Shown here: positions 1-12,220 of the stretch, in pieces | Position numbering within the stretch: position 1 is the stretch's first letter | Layout of the letters: every line of letters starts with the position of its first letter | Source: Cylindrotheca closterium | Taxonomy: Eukaryota > Bacillariophyta > Bacillariophyceae > Bacillariales > Bacillariaceae | Length of the DNA stretch: 64,000 nucleotides | Assembly: GCA_933822405.4 (NCBI GenBank) | Contig: CAKOGP040000191.1 | Span: 22,140 to 86,139, forward strand | Direction of reading: 5' to 3' | Made by a program: the position numbers and the translations under genes | The notes under the pieces: model-generated | Told to the model about the DNA's origin: nothing | What the model saw: only the letters and a program-made list of their open reading frames with translations | Databases searched by the model: none

Positions 1-238
1 CTTACGCTATTCGCTCTATATTGGTCATCGTATGGGACTCAGATTTACTCGTGACTCGTAATTCGTTCGCCATCCTGGCAAACAAAATTCTGATGACACG
101 ACGAAAACTTGGTTTTCTCCGTTGAATTTCTTTCCTGGTTGAACAACATAACAGCAACATCTATAAGTCCCTGGCGATCGCCACTATCACTTTATGATCG
201 TCAGATAACATAACTGTACCTACAGAAAGCAACCAAGC

Positions 239-3200
239 ATGATACAGTGGAAACAACGCTTGTATGCGTTTCTACTGAGACGAATTCTGGGACCTTTCCT
301 AGATTCCGAGTCGTATCAGAAACTCCACGACTCTATTGATGTTTCCTTTCAAGAAGGAAAGTTTGTGCTAAAGGATATTGGTCTCAATGCAGACTACTTG
401 ACAGAAAAGTTGATACAGTCCAAATGTCCCGGATTGTCGATTGTGAATGCCAAGGTGGATCGTTTGGAAATTAGTCTCATGTTGAAGGAAACTTCCACAT
501 TACAGGGTGACGATAATAATGACTCTTCTGCACCCGCTACCAGAAATAGTAGCTTTGCGTGGAGGGCCATGAAATTTGGAACATCATCCACAGATGTTCC
601 GGCGGTTGCCTTGTTTGCGGCAATTGAAATTGATGGAATCACAATGGAAGTAGAAGCCAGCAGCGACCATCGGCATCCCACACGGTCACGGCAGGCTCCA
701 CTCCCCACCACCACCCCTGCCAAAACATCATCATCGTCGGAAGCAGAAACAAAAGCAGAACCATCATCCAAAGGCTTAATTGGATCCTACGTTGATGCAG
801 CACTTGCCTCGCTGCAGCTAACGCTAAAAGTCACGAAGACCCAAGTGATACTCCGCCAGAAACCAACCGGAACGGAAGAATTCCAACCATGGGTATCCTT
901 TGGGCTGTCGTCGATTAGCTATCAAGACGTTGACGTTTCTCGGAACCCTTCGGAAACCAAAACAATCTTTAAAAAGGTGGTGGATGTCTCCGAAATTACC
1001 GTCCAGGCGGGAGAACGAAAAGTGGGTGTGGGCAGCGTGGTGACCCACCCGCAGTCGACCGTGGCTCTGGCCAAGGGGTCGGGACAAGTGCAACTGCGAG
1101 TATTTGAGAGTACAATGAATGACGGATCGACGACAAATATACAACGAGATGTAGAAGTCAATCTGAATCATCAATTGCACCTATCTGTGGATATTTTTTC
1201 CATTCAGCAAATCAAGTCGGTCCTGAATGCTGTTGCTCAAGCGTCCGATCCGGTCCATGACGATGATTATTCCAAAGAGCCAATCGAGATCAACATGACC
1301 TCACTGGCTGGGAGTCCACTGAATAATAATTCCACGGATCGAGAGGATATTCAAGCGCTCAGTGTGATTATGAAACAGTATCGAGAAGCCTATCATTTGG
1401 CGGAAAATAAGCAACTGAAGGGCGGCGTCTTGATTCCTACTAGCGCTTACAGAGATGATGGTGATGTCATGGTGGAAGAAGATCCCGAGGGTGATGGATC
1501 CTTTGATTTGTTTTTCGATGCCAACGATCAGAGTTTCTACAATGCCGCGTCTGTTCTGGCAGAGAGCCAAAGGATACAAGAAGAGTCAATTCACAAGGAT
1601 GGAGAGAGTAGTGGTGATGTAGTCAGCACCAAAGTTCGGTTTCATTTGCAAAGAGCTGGGGTTAAAATTGTCTTTCGCGAATCATCAGGTGGAAGGAGGA
1701 GTTTGGCCATGTGTGATGAATACGTCCTCTTGACCATGGAGGATTTGAATATTTTGTACCGCAAGTCAAGTACATCGTCTGAATCGACTGTCAGTATTGC
1801 GCATCTAGTTATTGAAGATGCCCAACTGGATCGAAGCAAGAGACCCATAGGAAGTGTTTCGATCGGTGGTGGGCCAATTGTCGAGGGTGTTTTGGATATT
1901 GACACTCTCGTTGGATTCAATTCGGTAAGTATGAGTGTTGGACAGCACGTAGATCCGTTCCAGACATAACGATTCCTTTCTCACCCCACTTCTCTTGCAA
2001 TTATTGTTATAGTCTGACGATGAAGGCGAAATTGATCAAGTTTTATTTGAAGCTCCTTGCATCAGTGTATCAGTCAAGAAAGATATCAATACAAATGAAG
2101 ATACTCCGGATTCGGTCGTTTGTGAAGCTTCATTTTTGCCCTTGGAAGTTTGCATCCGACAACGAACATTAGCCAACATATCCAATTTTGCAAACCAAGT
2201 TGGTGATTCCACTCCCAAAGCCTCCAGCAAACATGCGACGAAATCAGAGAAAACGAAGCAACAGATGGTATTTGCACAATTTAGTTGTCCGTCCATCACT
2301 GTTGGCATTCCTTTGAGTCGCGGGGTGCCCACAGCCCAATTATTTCATCGTCACCAGACGGTGTTGCAAAATGCCCCAAAGAAGGGGACGTGGCTGGGAT
2401 TTCTGATGCTCAACAATTCATTCGAATGGAATGCATTTCCAAAAGAGAACCATCCTGACATTATGGTAGAAACTGGAACATACATGGCTCATCATATGCT
2501 CATGTTTGTTCAGTCGCCAGTAGGAGATGTAGTTGATGTGGATGCTGCCATACGAAGGGCTGATATATTTGTAGCGAATGGACGGGTGGAGGTAAATCCT
2601 GTCACACCCATAACGATCGAGGTGAAGCGAAATCACGATGACGCTGGAAGGGATTCTTTTCCTTTGGTGCCATCGATTTCATCATTCAAAGCGAGACAAG
2701 AAGATGACGACGAAGACCTCAAGATTGATAAGCTCTTGTTCTCCAAAATGGGAGATGTCCACGCGGACTCCCGAAAGGAGCTTCGTGGATCGGATCCGCA
2801 ATTTGGAATGGCTTCAGAATCAGAGAAAGCAGATACTGTTGTTTCGGTCAGCATACCTGAAATTGCCATCGAGGCTACAAAATCAGAAATGGAGACTGTT
2901 TTGAAGGTGCTGGAAGCATTGAAACCAGTGGATGAACCAAATGCTGGCACCAAAACGGACAGGCTAGACGAGCCAGCTGTCGCATCGTCTTCATCAAGGA
3001 CTTGTATCGCTCTGAATGTATCAAAGACGACTGTTGTTCTGAAAGAAGATGTGAAAGAAACTGGTGGCAACGAAGACGCCTTTTCGTTGTTGGTTGCTCT
3101 TGACACATTCAAAATCCATGCTCTGAAGCAGGGCTCGTCAACGCAACATGTCCGTGTCTTGGCGCATGATCCATGCGTCTACGAAGGTAAGCATTGATTG

Positions 3201-6200
3201 CCAAACACAAGGACAAAAGTCAAAACTAACGAGTCCTACTTCAGTTTATCATAAACCTACAGAACACATGGAGCAACAAAGCGTGGACGAAGATGGGTTG
3301 TCTCGAATAGAGTACTTTCGACGGCGGCTGAATTTGTATTCTAGCCGTTTCACTGCACCCATCCTATTCAGATCCCAAATGTTTTCTCCAATGTCACGGG
3401 AAAGCCCTTCCATCCTTCTTGATTACATTGACACAACTGTGGAAAAGTCCTCGAGAAGCAGTAGAAGTGAAGGCAAACGAGTGCATTTTACCTTGTACCA
3501 TTTAACGCATCGATTCAATGTGGATTCCAAATGGACCGAGCGATTGGCTGATGTTTTGCCCAGCAGGACTTCCAACAAAGAAGAATCCGATGGCCTCACT
3601 ACCATAGAAACCCGAAAGGAGAAGAGGGAAATTACAAAGGTCTACATTTCGCTTGCTGATGTCAATTTTGATTACACACCGCCAGACTACTTCGAGACAT
3701 CATCTCGCACGATTCTTAGACTCGGTGATTTTCGCTTCTCGAGTAATATCATTACTCCAATGACGAAGACACAGGCGTACAGTATCTCGCTTGGAGATGT
3801 CTCTTTCCATGTCTTGGACCAGAAGTATCCTCATGACAGAGAAAATAGTTCACTTTGTCGTGCAAATCTTGTGTGGAGATCGGCTTCTACCACAGTCTCG
3901 AGCCCACCGACTTCTGTTTTGCCGCCAACAGCAGAAACATTACTCCGCGAGCTCGGATTTGTGAAGGTCGTCTCCTTGGATACAGTTGATGCTGTTATTC
4001 TTACGAGAGAAAAGGCAAATAAAGCAGCCTATGAACCAAAAACGCTTACTTGCTTGACGTTTGGTACTCTATCCATGAGTGCATGCAAGGATTCTTTCAG
4101 TTGTTTCGCAACGAGCATGGGGGAACTTAATGCCAAACTAACAGCCCTTACGGATGAAGATATCGATACTCTGCGAGAGGAAACGGATTCTGAAGAAGTC
4201 GCAAGTGAAAAGGGCCCAGTTACAAGTGAAGTCACTGAGGTCCCTAAGACTTTTGTCGGGCCCACTGGTGTTGCAGGCAACGCCCAAAAACAGAAGCCAC
4301 GAGCACAATTTTTGGACGGATATGATTGGACCACAGTCGATCATGATCCATTGCCAGAACTGCCAATCCCGGAAGGCTATGAGCAGGTAGCGGGGTGGTA
4401 TGGCGCTTTTCGAGAGGGGCAAGATTCACCAATTAGGAATGGAACGACTCCGCGAATAATACAACAGCACTTTCCACTGCATGCGGTATCAGACCCATTG
4501 TCTGATGGTGACTTGGGTGCTTCGAAACATGCTGGGGATGATGCGAATGTTAAGCTCAAGTCGCGATTGATTATTCATCAACTTTCGGTTAAGCTTCGCT
4601 TCTTCGACGGATACGATTGGCCTTCAAGAATGAGTGCTGAGCAGAGAAAAGCAGCCGGTCGTCAAGGCTCATCCTTTGTTATCGAAACACTACCTGAAAG
4701 TGAACGTCTTGCGCTAAAGGAACAGCAAAAGAAGGAAGCTAAAGCTAAAAAGAGTACAAAAGCACAGCTGCTGAGTAACCTGTTGGGTCCAGCAGAAGAG
4801 ACTACTTCAACTTTTTACGCTGCACCCTTACCTGAAGAAAAAGCGGCAGCGATCGAAGCAATGGAGAAGGTTCGGCGGTTTTCCCGGAAACCCCATCTTT
4901 TCTTTCAATTGTCTGCGAATGGGGTGACTCTGCGGATAGATTCCCTCGAAAATGATCCTTCCCACCGATTGGTCAGCATTATGGCCCTTTCTGTTGCCGA
5001 TTTATTCATTGCGGAAACAGCGAGCGGACCATCTCCTATCAAGATGCTTGGAGAATGGGTGAACGACAGTGAACATCCACATGATACTCGATACGGCACT
5101 CTCATGATGAAGGTAAGCGCACCAAGTTTTCACATGTTTCTTTTCTTTCCTAGCTTTATACTGACACTATCTTTTTCCTCAATGCCAGATGGTAACTTGG
5201 CATCCTAAAACCAGAGTTACAGAAGAGAATGAAGTGGCTAGTGACGAATGCGAAATGACAATCCAAATCCTACCTATGCGTTGCATCCTGGATCAACGCG
5301 CCATTAACTTTATCAAGGCATTTTTCCATAACGAAGAGAAGGAGGGGAATGATTCCGAGAAATGGAATGCAGGCTTACATTACTTGCCTCCGCCACTCTT
5401 CCGAATTGCCCGAGTAAAGCCGTGGAAACTGAAGGTTGACTATTTGCCACAGGTAAGAAATGGATCGTGGTTAGTTACTTTTAGCGTTGAAGTTTCTGTT
5501 CTAAACAATTTTGTCCCATGTTCATTACAGAAATTGGATGTTGATGCGCTGCGAGAAGGTAGCTTTGTGGAGCTTGTGAATATTAGCCCGATTGATGGAA
5601 TGGTCATTACACTGAGTCTTGCCAAGGTGGAGAATCTGGATGGTTTTGGTGCAGTTGGCGGCGGACTGGCTGGAAAGTGGATCCAAGAAATTGTGGCCAC
5701 CCAGTTGCACAAGTTTTTAGCCAATGCCCGACCATTTGAACCCTTTTCCAATGTTGGTCAAGGAGTTGGAGACCTGATTGTGTTGCCATATGAAGCCTTT
5801 CGGAATGGAGAAGATATTCGACGAGCCTTGAGTTCTGGGATCAAGTCCTTGGCGGAAACCTTTGCCTTTGAGACTCTGACGACGACATCCCGTTTGACAC
5901 AGTATGCTGCCAACCGGATGGCAGGTACCGTCCGAGGAAGACGACGAGTCAATGTCGCATCCAACCCCCTACCCTCGCGTCCTAGCCATGCTCCTAGGGG
6001 TGTCAGTGATGTCACAGGACACGCCATGGAGAGCCTTGCCCGTGGATTCCAAGCTGCCAACTACAAGGTAATCATTGTGCCCTACCGCGAATACGTCCGC
6101 AATGGAGCCACGGGTGCCGCCACGAGTGTCATCAAGGGCGTCCCTGTCCTGCTAGTAGCTCCACTGACCGGTGCCACGGAAGCCCTATCGTACACTTTAT

Positions 6201-6283
6201 TGGGAGCTCGCAATGCATTGCGACCCGACATTCGCAAAGAAGAGGAAGCCATTCGCCATGGAATCACTGGCTATGACATGTGA
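239..6283 (+). CDS. ATG2: Autophagy-related protein 2 (ATG2-like lipid transfer protein), five exons
   Basis: Exons 239-1924, 2013-3186, 3245-5112, 5189-5452 and 5531-6283 join in phase (GT-AG introns of 88, 58, 76 and 78 bp) to give 1914 residues, the usual ATG2 size. The N-terminus resembles the chorein entrance of VPS13/ATG2 bridge proteins: a short amphipathic start, then FQEGKFVLKDIGLN. The last 340 residues resemble the ATG2 C-terminal domain: a VDYLPQKLDVDALREG stretch, a Gly-rich helix pair (GQGVGDLIVLPYEAF) and a terminal SYTLLGARNALRP segment like the animal TSSLLGGMRNQ region. Known family role: bulk phospholipid transfer from the ER to the growing phagophore together with ATG9 and ATG18/WIPI. 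The middle is variable and unannotated. The fourth intron is in frame and stop-free, so its retention would add 26 residues. The ATG at 239 is the first in frame and fits the conserved N-terminus. Confidence 0.88.
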
Positions 6284-6441
6284 TCATCATATTTACCTTG
6301 ATAGAAGCTAGCTATAGACTACTACACCGCAATGAACACAAGCTAATACATTCATAAGACGCAGCTAACAAGATAGAACAATGTAGATCCGTTAACTGCT
6401 AGCCTGTAGTTACGTGATTACACTTATTATATTTAAGGTAT

Positions 6442-7281
6442 TCATTCCAGACTCATTTTGGCCGCCTTTAGTACCTTGGCAGCATCCTTATCAGCTGATT
6501 TTCCCTTGACTTTTTTGGCCCACTTGAGTAGTCCATTGAGTTCTTTTTCTGTTTCGGTCCCCGTCCCCTCAGCCTTGATGAGTTGCTTCGTTTGTTCCTC
6601 GATGGCTTTGATCAAAAGTTCTTGCAACTCATCCGAAGACTTCTTGGCCAAATTGGAAAAGCTTGGAGCTTGGTCCTTGTCTCTCAGGTCCACTATTCGA
6701 CCAACTTCGTCCCCGGATGACTGAATGTATACCCCTGGAAAGCCATCCAAAGCATCGCATTGGTCTGGTGGGTTCTCTGGCAAACTTTCGGGACTGGGCC
6801 ATTGGATGGCATACCACCATCTTACCAATAGTCTTTGAATCAAGAGTCCCTTGTCACATTCGCTTCCATAGAGAGCCGCCGAAGGAGATTGATACTTGGA
6901 GCTAGATGTAGTAGTCTTGGTGCTAGCTGTAGTAGTTTTTGCCTTCTTCTTGGCTGGTGCTTTCTTTTTCTTGGCAGGTGCCTTCTTCTTCGGTGAAGGC
7001 TTTCCTTTCAGGGCGAAAAGAGGGACATCATCATCTTCACTCGAGTCGTCATCATCGTCCCCTCCCTCTTCTTCTTCTTCCATCTCCTCCTCCTCTTCTT
7101 CTTCATAGTCATCGTCCTCGGCATAGCTGACTGCTTCGGTAGAGGCACGACGTTTGCGAGAGGACCTGTCATCAGTCTCTTCGTCGTCCTCATCGGCGTC
7201 ATCGGAATTATTTTTCTTGTCCTTTTTGCTAAAATTCTGCAGGGGAACATCCTCAGAGGAGTCACTTTCTTGATCTGACAT
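6442..7281 (-). CDS. Acidic, lysine-rich nuclear-type protein with a C-terminal conserved-looking domain
   Basis: Single exon, 279 residues, ATG at 7281. Residues 1-90 are Ser/Asp/Glu runs with basic patches. Residues 95-125 are Lys/Ala/Pro-rich like a histone tail (KKKAPAKKKKAPAKKK). From about residue 130 the sequence becomes ordered: two Trp in LVRWWYAIQWP, a GFPGVYIQS strand and a VGRIVDLRD strand, followed by a helical Lys-rich end. The composition suggests a nuclear chromatin or nucleolar protein. I do not recognise the C-terminal domain; a PWWP- or Tudor-like small barrel is possible but unsupported. It is convergent with ATG2, with 158 bp between stops, and divergent from the TMEM223-like gene. 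The antisense Ser-rich reading frames over its acidic part are artefacts of GAN codons. Confidence 0.7.
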   Translation of the reverse strand: MSDQESDSSEDVPLQNFSKKDKKNNSDDADEDDEETDDRSSRKRRASTEAVSYAEDDDYEEEEEEEMEEEEEGGDDDDDSSEDDDVPLFALKGKPSPKKKAPAKKKKAPAKKKAKTTTASTKTTTSSSKYQSPSAALYGSECDKGLLIQRLLVRWWYAIQWPSPESLPENPPDQCDALDGFPGVYIQSSGDEVGRIVDLRDKDQAPSFSNLAKKSSDELQELLIKAIEEQTKQLIKAEGTGTETEKELNGLLKWAKKVKGKSADKDAAKVLKAAKMSLE

Positions 7282-7733
7282 GTTTGATGTTTTGAGTGTG
7301 TATTTAAGGAAAGTCTGGACTTTTGCTTGTTACGACGCTGTGTTTTGATATATGATCTTCCCACAAAAGGAGCCGTCAAAAAGTGCGACGCGATGAGGTT
7401 TGGTTTTGTTGATTGGCACTGTGGCTGTCGGAAAAAATGCTGTGGTTGTGAAGAGAAGCTACGATACATTCCTACCAGGTTCTACGCTTATTCTCCTTTT
7501 TATACAGGCGGCGAAACCGTTATTCTGATATTCGGAATATGGTCTTGCAATGACATCATATTGCCTGTCCTTCGATCGACAAAAATGAACATACTTAGTC
7601 TTTTCTGATGATTCATTCATTCATCATGCCTCACATCTCAGATATCATTTCGATCATCGATGCACAATCATCAGGCCATCCTTTTGTTTGCGGTTTGAAT
7701 TGGTGAAAGAAATACAATAACCACCATTACATT
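7282..7733. other. Divergent intergenic region, 452 bp
   Basis: Lies between the starts of the acidic nuclear protein and the TMEM223-like gene, so it probably holds both promoters. A Cys-rich 93-codon frame at 7327-7608 has no recognisable domain and I do not call it. No repeats or RNA genes were seen. Confidence 0.5.
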
Positions 7734-8651
7734 ATGAGCAAGAAAATCCCTCAATCACTGATTCGTCTCCATGAGCAGTCATGCAAACCAAGGTTCCTGA
7801 TGGCATCATCCATCCAGTCCAACATTCTTGGTTCGTCGCAAAAAGAATCTGGAACGACGTCATCATCGTCACTACCACCAGTCCTACGATTCTACTCTTC
7901 CACATCCGCTATAGGGGCGCCGTCCTCGTCCAATGATAACAGCAGCAACAAGGATGATGATTGGGCTCTACTATATGAGCGAGATTCCGAACGCAACAAA
8001 CTTCCACAAGCAGCACTTGCCTTTTCCATTCTAAACTCGAGCTATTGGATGTGGTACACCGTCGACTTTATTCCTACCATTAATAATTCTCCCATTGACG
8101 ATTTGTATGTGAACCCCATGATTGGAATTGGCGGAGTGACTTTGGGGCTCTTGATCAATCTAGTGACGGGACTTTATCCCTTTTCGCTCGTGTCCAAATT
8201 GGGGTATGCTCCCAAAGACCAACAATTGCATGTTTGGAAGCATGACTTGTTTCCCTTGATCAAGCAAGCCAAAGAACCGAAAATTTACTCTTTGGGAACT
8301 CTAAAGTTCCATACTGCCTCGAATGATACACAAGACTTGTTGAAGGACTCTTCCACATATACTGGCCATTTGGGATTACAAGCCAATGACGAACGATTGC
8401 CCATGTTGATGGAAGTACGAGAAAAGGGTGAATTGAAGGACCCACAATTATTGCTCCAAGCCATGTTGTTGGATCCTAAAGCCATGATTTATGGTCAAGA
8501 AGATATGGGTCGAAGTCGCTACCGAGCAGATCGAAAACAGAAGCAGCCCAAAAAGAAGAAGCAAGAAGAATCGCCAACTGAAACAGCAAAATCCAGTGCC
8601 GAGCCCATCAATATCAAACCGAGATATGCCAAAAAGAATAAGAAGCGATAA
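7734..8651 (+). CDS. TMEM223-like mitochondrial inner-membrane protein
   Basis: Single exon, 305 residues. The first 75 residues are Ser/Thr/Arg-rich with almost no acidic residues, as expected for a mitochondrial presequence; Met23 is an alternative start. Then comes LLYERDSERN, followed by two hydrophobic segments (about residues 98-120 and 132-160, the second Gly-rich: GIGGVTLGLLINLVTG). This arrangement of a short LL(Y/F)E motif before a helical hairpin resembles TMEM223/TMEM186 family proteins, which assist respiratory complex assembly (TMEM223 is linked to complex IV in mammals). The C-terminus is Lys-rich and low complexity. Family assignment is by pattern only; the alternative is an unclassified two-span organelle protein. 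It ends about 110 bp before an assembly gap. Confidence 0.5.
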   Translation: MSKKIPQSLIRLHEQSCKPRFLMASSIQSNILGSSQKESGTTSSSSLPPVLRFYSSTSAIGAPSSSNDNSSNKDDDWALLYERDSERNKLPQAALAFSILNSSYWMWYTVDFIPTINNSPIDDLYVNPMIGIGGVTLGLLINLVTGLYPFSLVSKLGYAPKDQQLHVWKHDLFPLIKQAKEPKIYSLGTLKFHTASNDTQDLLKDSSTYTGHLGLQANDERLPMLMEVREKGELKDPQLLLQAMLLDPKAMIYGQEDMGRSRYRADRKQKQPKKKKQEESPTETAKSSAEPINIKPRYAKKNKKR

Positions 8652-8764
8652 TGAAAATGTACATATTGATTGTAAGGTGCTACTCCTACTCGACCAATCC
8701 AATCCAATCTGCTGGCATCGCAGTAGCAACAAAAAGTGAAAAATTGACCGAATGAATCCAATTC

Positions 8765-9571
8765 NNNNNNNNNNNNNNNNNNNNNNNNNNNNNNNNNNNN
8801 NNNNNNNNNNNNNNNNNNNNNNNNNNNNNNNNNNNNNNNNNNNNNNNNNNNNNNNNNNNNNNNNNNNNNNNNNNNNNNNNNNNNNNNNNNNNNNNNNNNN
8901 NNNNNNNNNNNNNNNNNNNNNNNNNNNNNNNNNNNNNNNNNNNNNNNNNNNNNNNNNNNNNNNNNNNNNNNNNNNNNNNNNNNNNNNNNNNNNNNNNNNN
9001 NNNNNNNNNNNNNNNNNNNNNNNNNNNNNNNNNNNNNNNNNNNNNNNNNNNNNNNNNNNNNNNNNNNNNNNNNNNNNNNNNNNNNNNNNNNNNNNNNNNN
9101 NNNNNNNNNNNNNNNNNNNNNNNNNNNNNNNNNNNNNNNNNNNNNNNNNNNNNNNNNNNNNNNNNNNNNNNNNNNNNNNNNNNNNNNNNNNNNNNNNNNN
9201 NNNNNNNNNNNNNNNNNNNNNNNNNNNNNNNNNNNNNNNNNNNNNNNNNNNNNNNNNNNNNNNNNNNNNNNNNNNNNNNNNNNNNNNNNNNNNNNNNNNN
9301 NNNNNNNNNNNNNNNNNNNNNNNNNNNNNNNNNNNNNNNNNNNNNNNNNNNNNNNNNNNNNNNNNNNNNNNNNNNNNNNNNNNNNNNNNNNNNNNNNNNN
9401 NNNNNNNNNNNNNNNNNNNNNNNNNNNNNNNNNNNNNNNNNNNNNNNNNNNNNNNNNNNNNNNNNNNNNNNNNNNNNNNNNNNNNNNNNNNNNNNNNNNN
9501 NNNNNNNNNNNNNNNNNNNNNNNNNNNNNNNNNNNNNNNNNNNNNNNNNNNNNNNNNNNNNNNNNNNNNNN
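8765..9571. other. Assembly gap (about 807 N)
   Basis: An unbroken run of N. Reading frames that cross it are meaningless. The flanks (8652-8764 and 9572-9903) contain nothing I recognise apart from the probable 3' end of the TMEM223-like gene and the 5' region of the CENP-C gene. Confidence 0.99.
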
Positions 9572-9903
9572 GTAGTCAAAAGACGTAGAAATAATCGAAT
9601 CGCTGGACCACCAAGAACTGAGCGATCCATCATGCATGAGATCACTCACTCACTCACACAGTGAAACCCAACACAAGTTGTGACTACTTCAAGACGCTTG
9701 CTGATGCAATAGTATACAGCAACAACGCATAGAAAACAACATCATCTTTTCGTCTTTTGGTCTATGGAGAGATCTAAAAAGATCTTGGCATTCACTTAAC
9801 AATTACTGTCCTCTCAAAGTGACTGACTCTTTGAACGAGTAAAACATAGTCAAGTCAAACACAACACCTACACACAACCGTAATTACGTAATTACAGTTC
9901 ACA

Positions 9904-12220
9904 ATGCCTCGCAATCGACAAAACCTTCCCACAAAGTTTAATAAAAAGGCCAGCGAAGATGGAGGAGAGAATGCCTCCCGAAAAGCGAGGAGCCTAACGA
10001 AAGGCGGTGGAAAAAAGTTAGGAACACGAAGTGGGGCTCAGTTTCACTCCAAGAAAGTTGCCATTGGTGAAGATGGTGTTGAGATTATGGAAACCTTCTT
10101 CAAGGCTCAAGATGAACAAATGATACAGACGGAAAACTCTTCCGTTTCGAGACCGGCAGCTGGTGAAGGAGGAAGAGCAGCCTTGAAAAGTGGAATCAAC
10201 ATGCAAAATCGCCACAAACCCAAGACTCCCAAAAAAGTGCGCATGTCCGTAGGAGGTGATGATGACGGTGATGAAACTAGCGTAGACTCGGAAGAGAAGA
10301 AAATGCCGGCACGAAAACAACCAGTGGAAAAGGACACCAATCTCGACAAGGATGTGGCGACAAAGTTGACTGAAGTATATGTTGCCAAACTCCAAACCAC
10401 TGTGACAAGTCCTTCCGAACTGAGCAAGGTTTCGACGGCTCCTCCGACCCCTTTTGAAGAACAAGAGACGGCTCGATTTGCAAAGGATGACCAAGAAGGC
10501 GACGACGACGAACAGGTGGATACGGATGCTCCTCGTGCGGATGATGAGTTGTTAACACAACCTGGTACCCATGAAGACGACGATGATGATGAGGATGAGG
10601 ATGTTGTTCTTGCTCAAGCGTCCGATGATGTTGGTGATAAAAAGCAACCCGCGTTGATGGAACGAGCAGAGAGTCCGGAACCAACCTTCCCTCCCATGGG
10701 CTTGGATGATCTTGGTCCTCCAGAACACTCCGATAATGATGAAAATTCCTTCGGTTTGGAGCCTCCAGATCATTCCGATGACGAAGCTGATGCACAAGAC
10801 GGCGGCAAAGAACAACAACAACACGATGATGGCGATAAGGACCAACAATCCGAAGACAGCTCCGACAATGAATCATCCGAAAAGCCAGAGTCAAAGCAGC
10901 CAGAGCCTGCTCCAGCAGCTGCTGCCACTTCGGATTCCAGTAACGCAGATAGTGATGATTCGGACAAGGAAGGCACTGGCTTCAATATGGTACACGATCC
11001 TGAAACACCGTCCAGTGTTCGAAAGCAACGAGCAAAGGAAGAGAAAGCTGCATTAAAGCGAAAGAAAAAGAAGAAGCGACGAGGTAGTGATACTTCCGAT
11101 TCAGATGATGGTGATGACACCAACGACGAATCGACGTTACAGACCCCCGCCAAAAAGCAAACCAAAAAGAAAAAGAAGAAGCGCCATGTTGCTTTCTCAC
11201 CAAAGGGTATGCCAGTTGGCAATCGTACCTACAAAAGGAAGCCTCTCGATGACTTTGCAGTGGATCTTTCAGACGACGAATATGATGGGGTTCGGCGATC
11301 GAGACGGGCACGGTGCAAACCGCTTGATTTTTGGAGAAACGAACGATTGGAATATGGAGCCAACAACGCAACTGGGATCATGGGAGAAATTATGGGGGAT
11401 ATGCCAGTTGTGGTCAACGTCATTAAAGCGGAAGATACTCCGTACAAGAAGCGAAAGCCGGCCAAACAGCAGAAGAAGAGTAATGCCAAGAAGAAGAAAA
11501 CAAAAGGTTCTGGTGGTGACGACGAGGAGGAAGTGAAGCCGTTTAACTTGAACAAACTAAAGAAGAAATACAAGGTGATTGAAGGGGATGTGGCCAATCT
11601 TTGGGACGAAATGATCGATGATCCTTCCGATATGAGTAAGTCTTTCATGTGGTAGTAGTATACCGGTATGCTTCTTTCGGTGGTTGAAGACGACAGATTC
11701 CTCACAATGAATCCTTTCTTGTTTCTTCATTCTTGATTGTTGATTGCTGATTGTAACCACTACAGAGGTGATTGCCTATGCCGATAATTTGGAGCCCAGC
11801 GATCTCCCATTGTCCAAGCAAAGGGACGAAAAGGATGGTTTTGGGGTCGGTCAAGCCGCCCAAGCGTTCAATATTCCAAACGACGACAATGACGCCTATG
11901 TTGGGTACATTATGGGAAATCTAAAATTGCCACCAAAGGCAATCAAGGATGCCGAATCTGTTGGGCCTTGTTCCCAAACATTTACGGTCTGTGGTTGCCA
12001 ACCAAAAGCACTGGAAATTGCCTACGGGGATCCTGACTTGCCAGAGGGCATACTGGATCCCGACTCTGCTCAGAGGTTCTACCTGAGTCCAGGTGATATG
12101 TTTCGAGTACCACCCGGAAACTGCTACCGACTTCAAAATCGTTCCAAGACCACGGATGCCTTTTTGACGTGGACCATTATCCGGCCCCGAAATATCGCGA
12201 ATGATGAAGACTCGGAATGA
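9904..12220 (+). CDS. CENPC: Centromere protein C (CENP-C/Mif2-like), two exons
   Basis: Exons 9904-11635 and 11766-12220 join in phase (130-bp GT-AG intron) to give 728 residues. The first 440 residues are acidic and Ser-rich and probably disordered, ending in basic blocks. Residues about 464-478 (RRSRRARCKPLDFW followed by RNERLEYG) form a clear CENP-C motif: the Arg and Trp positions that bind the CENP-A nucleosome acidic patch are in place. Exon 2 encodes a Mif2-type cupin, with an FTVCGCQP strand and a LSPGDMFRVPPGNCYRLQN turn, which dimerises the protein in yeast and animals. The product should bridge centromeric CENP-A chromatin to the outer kinetochore. The intron carries the palindrome TACCGGTA at 11661. 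The first ATG is used. Confidence 0.88.

Noticed and set aside
6896..7130. Ser/Leu-rich plus-strand frames over the acidic nuclear gene
   Set aside because: They are antisense to Glu/Asp/Lys codon runs, with no start context or domain.
7327..7608. Cys-rich 93-codon frame in a divergent promoter region
   Set aside because: Cys are clustered (CGCRKKCCGC) but there is no signal peptide or known spacing, and it starts in the leader of the neighbouring gene.
8519..9649. Long frames crossing the N gap
   Set aside because: Open only because N has no stops; no coding evidence on either side.
10277..10894. 205-codon His/Arg-rich minus-strand frame
   Set aside because: Antisense to the acidic, Asp/Gln-rich part of CENP-C.
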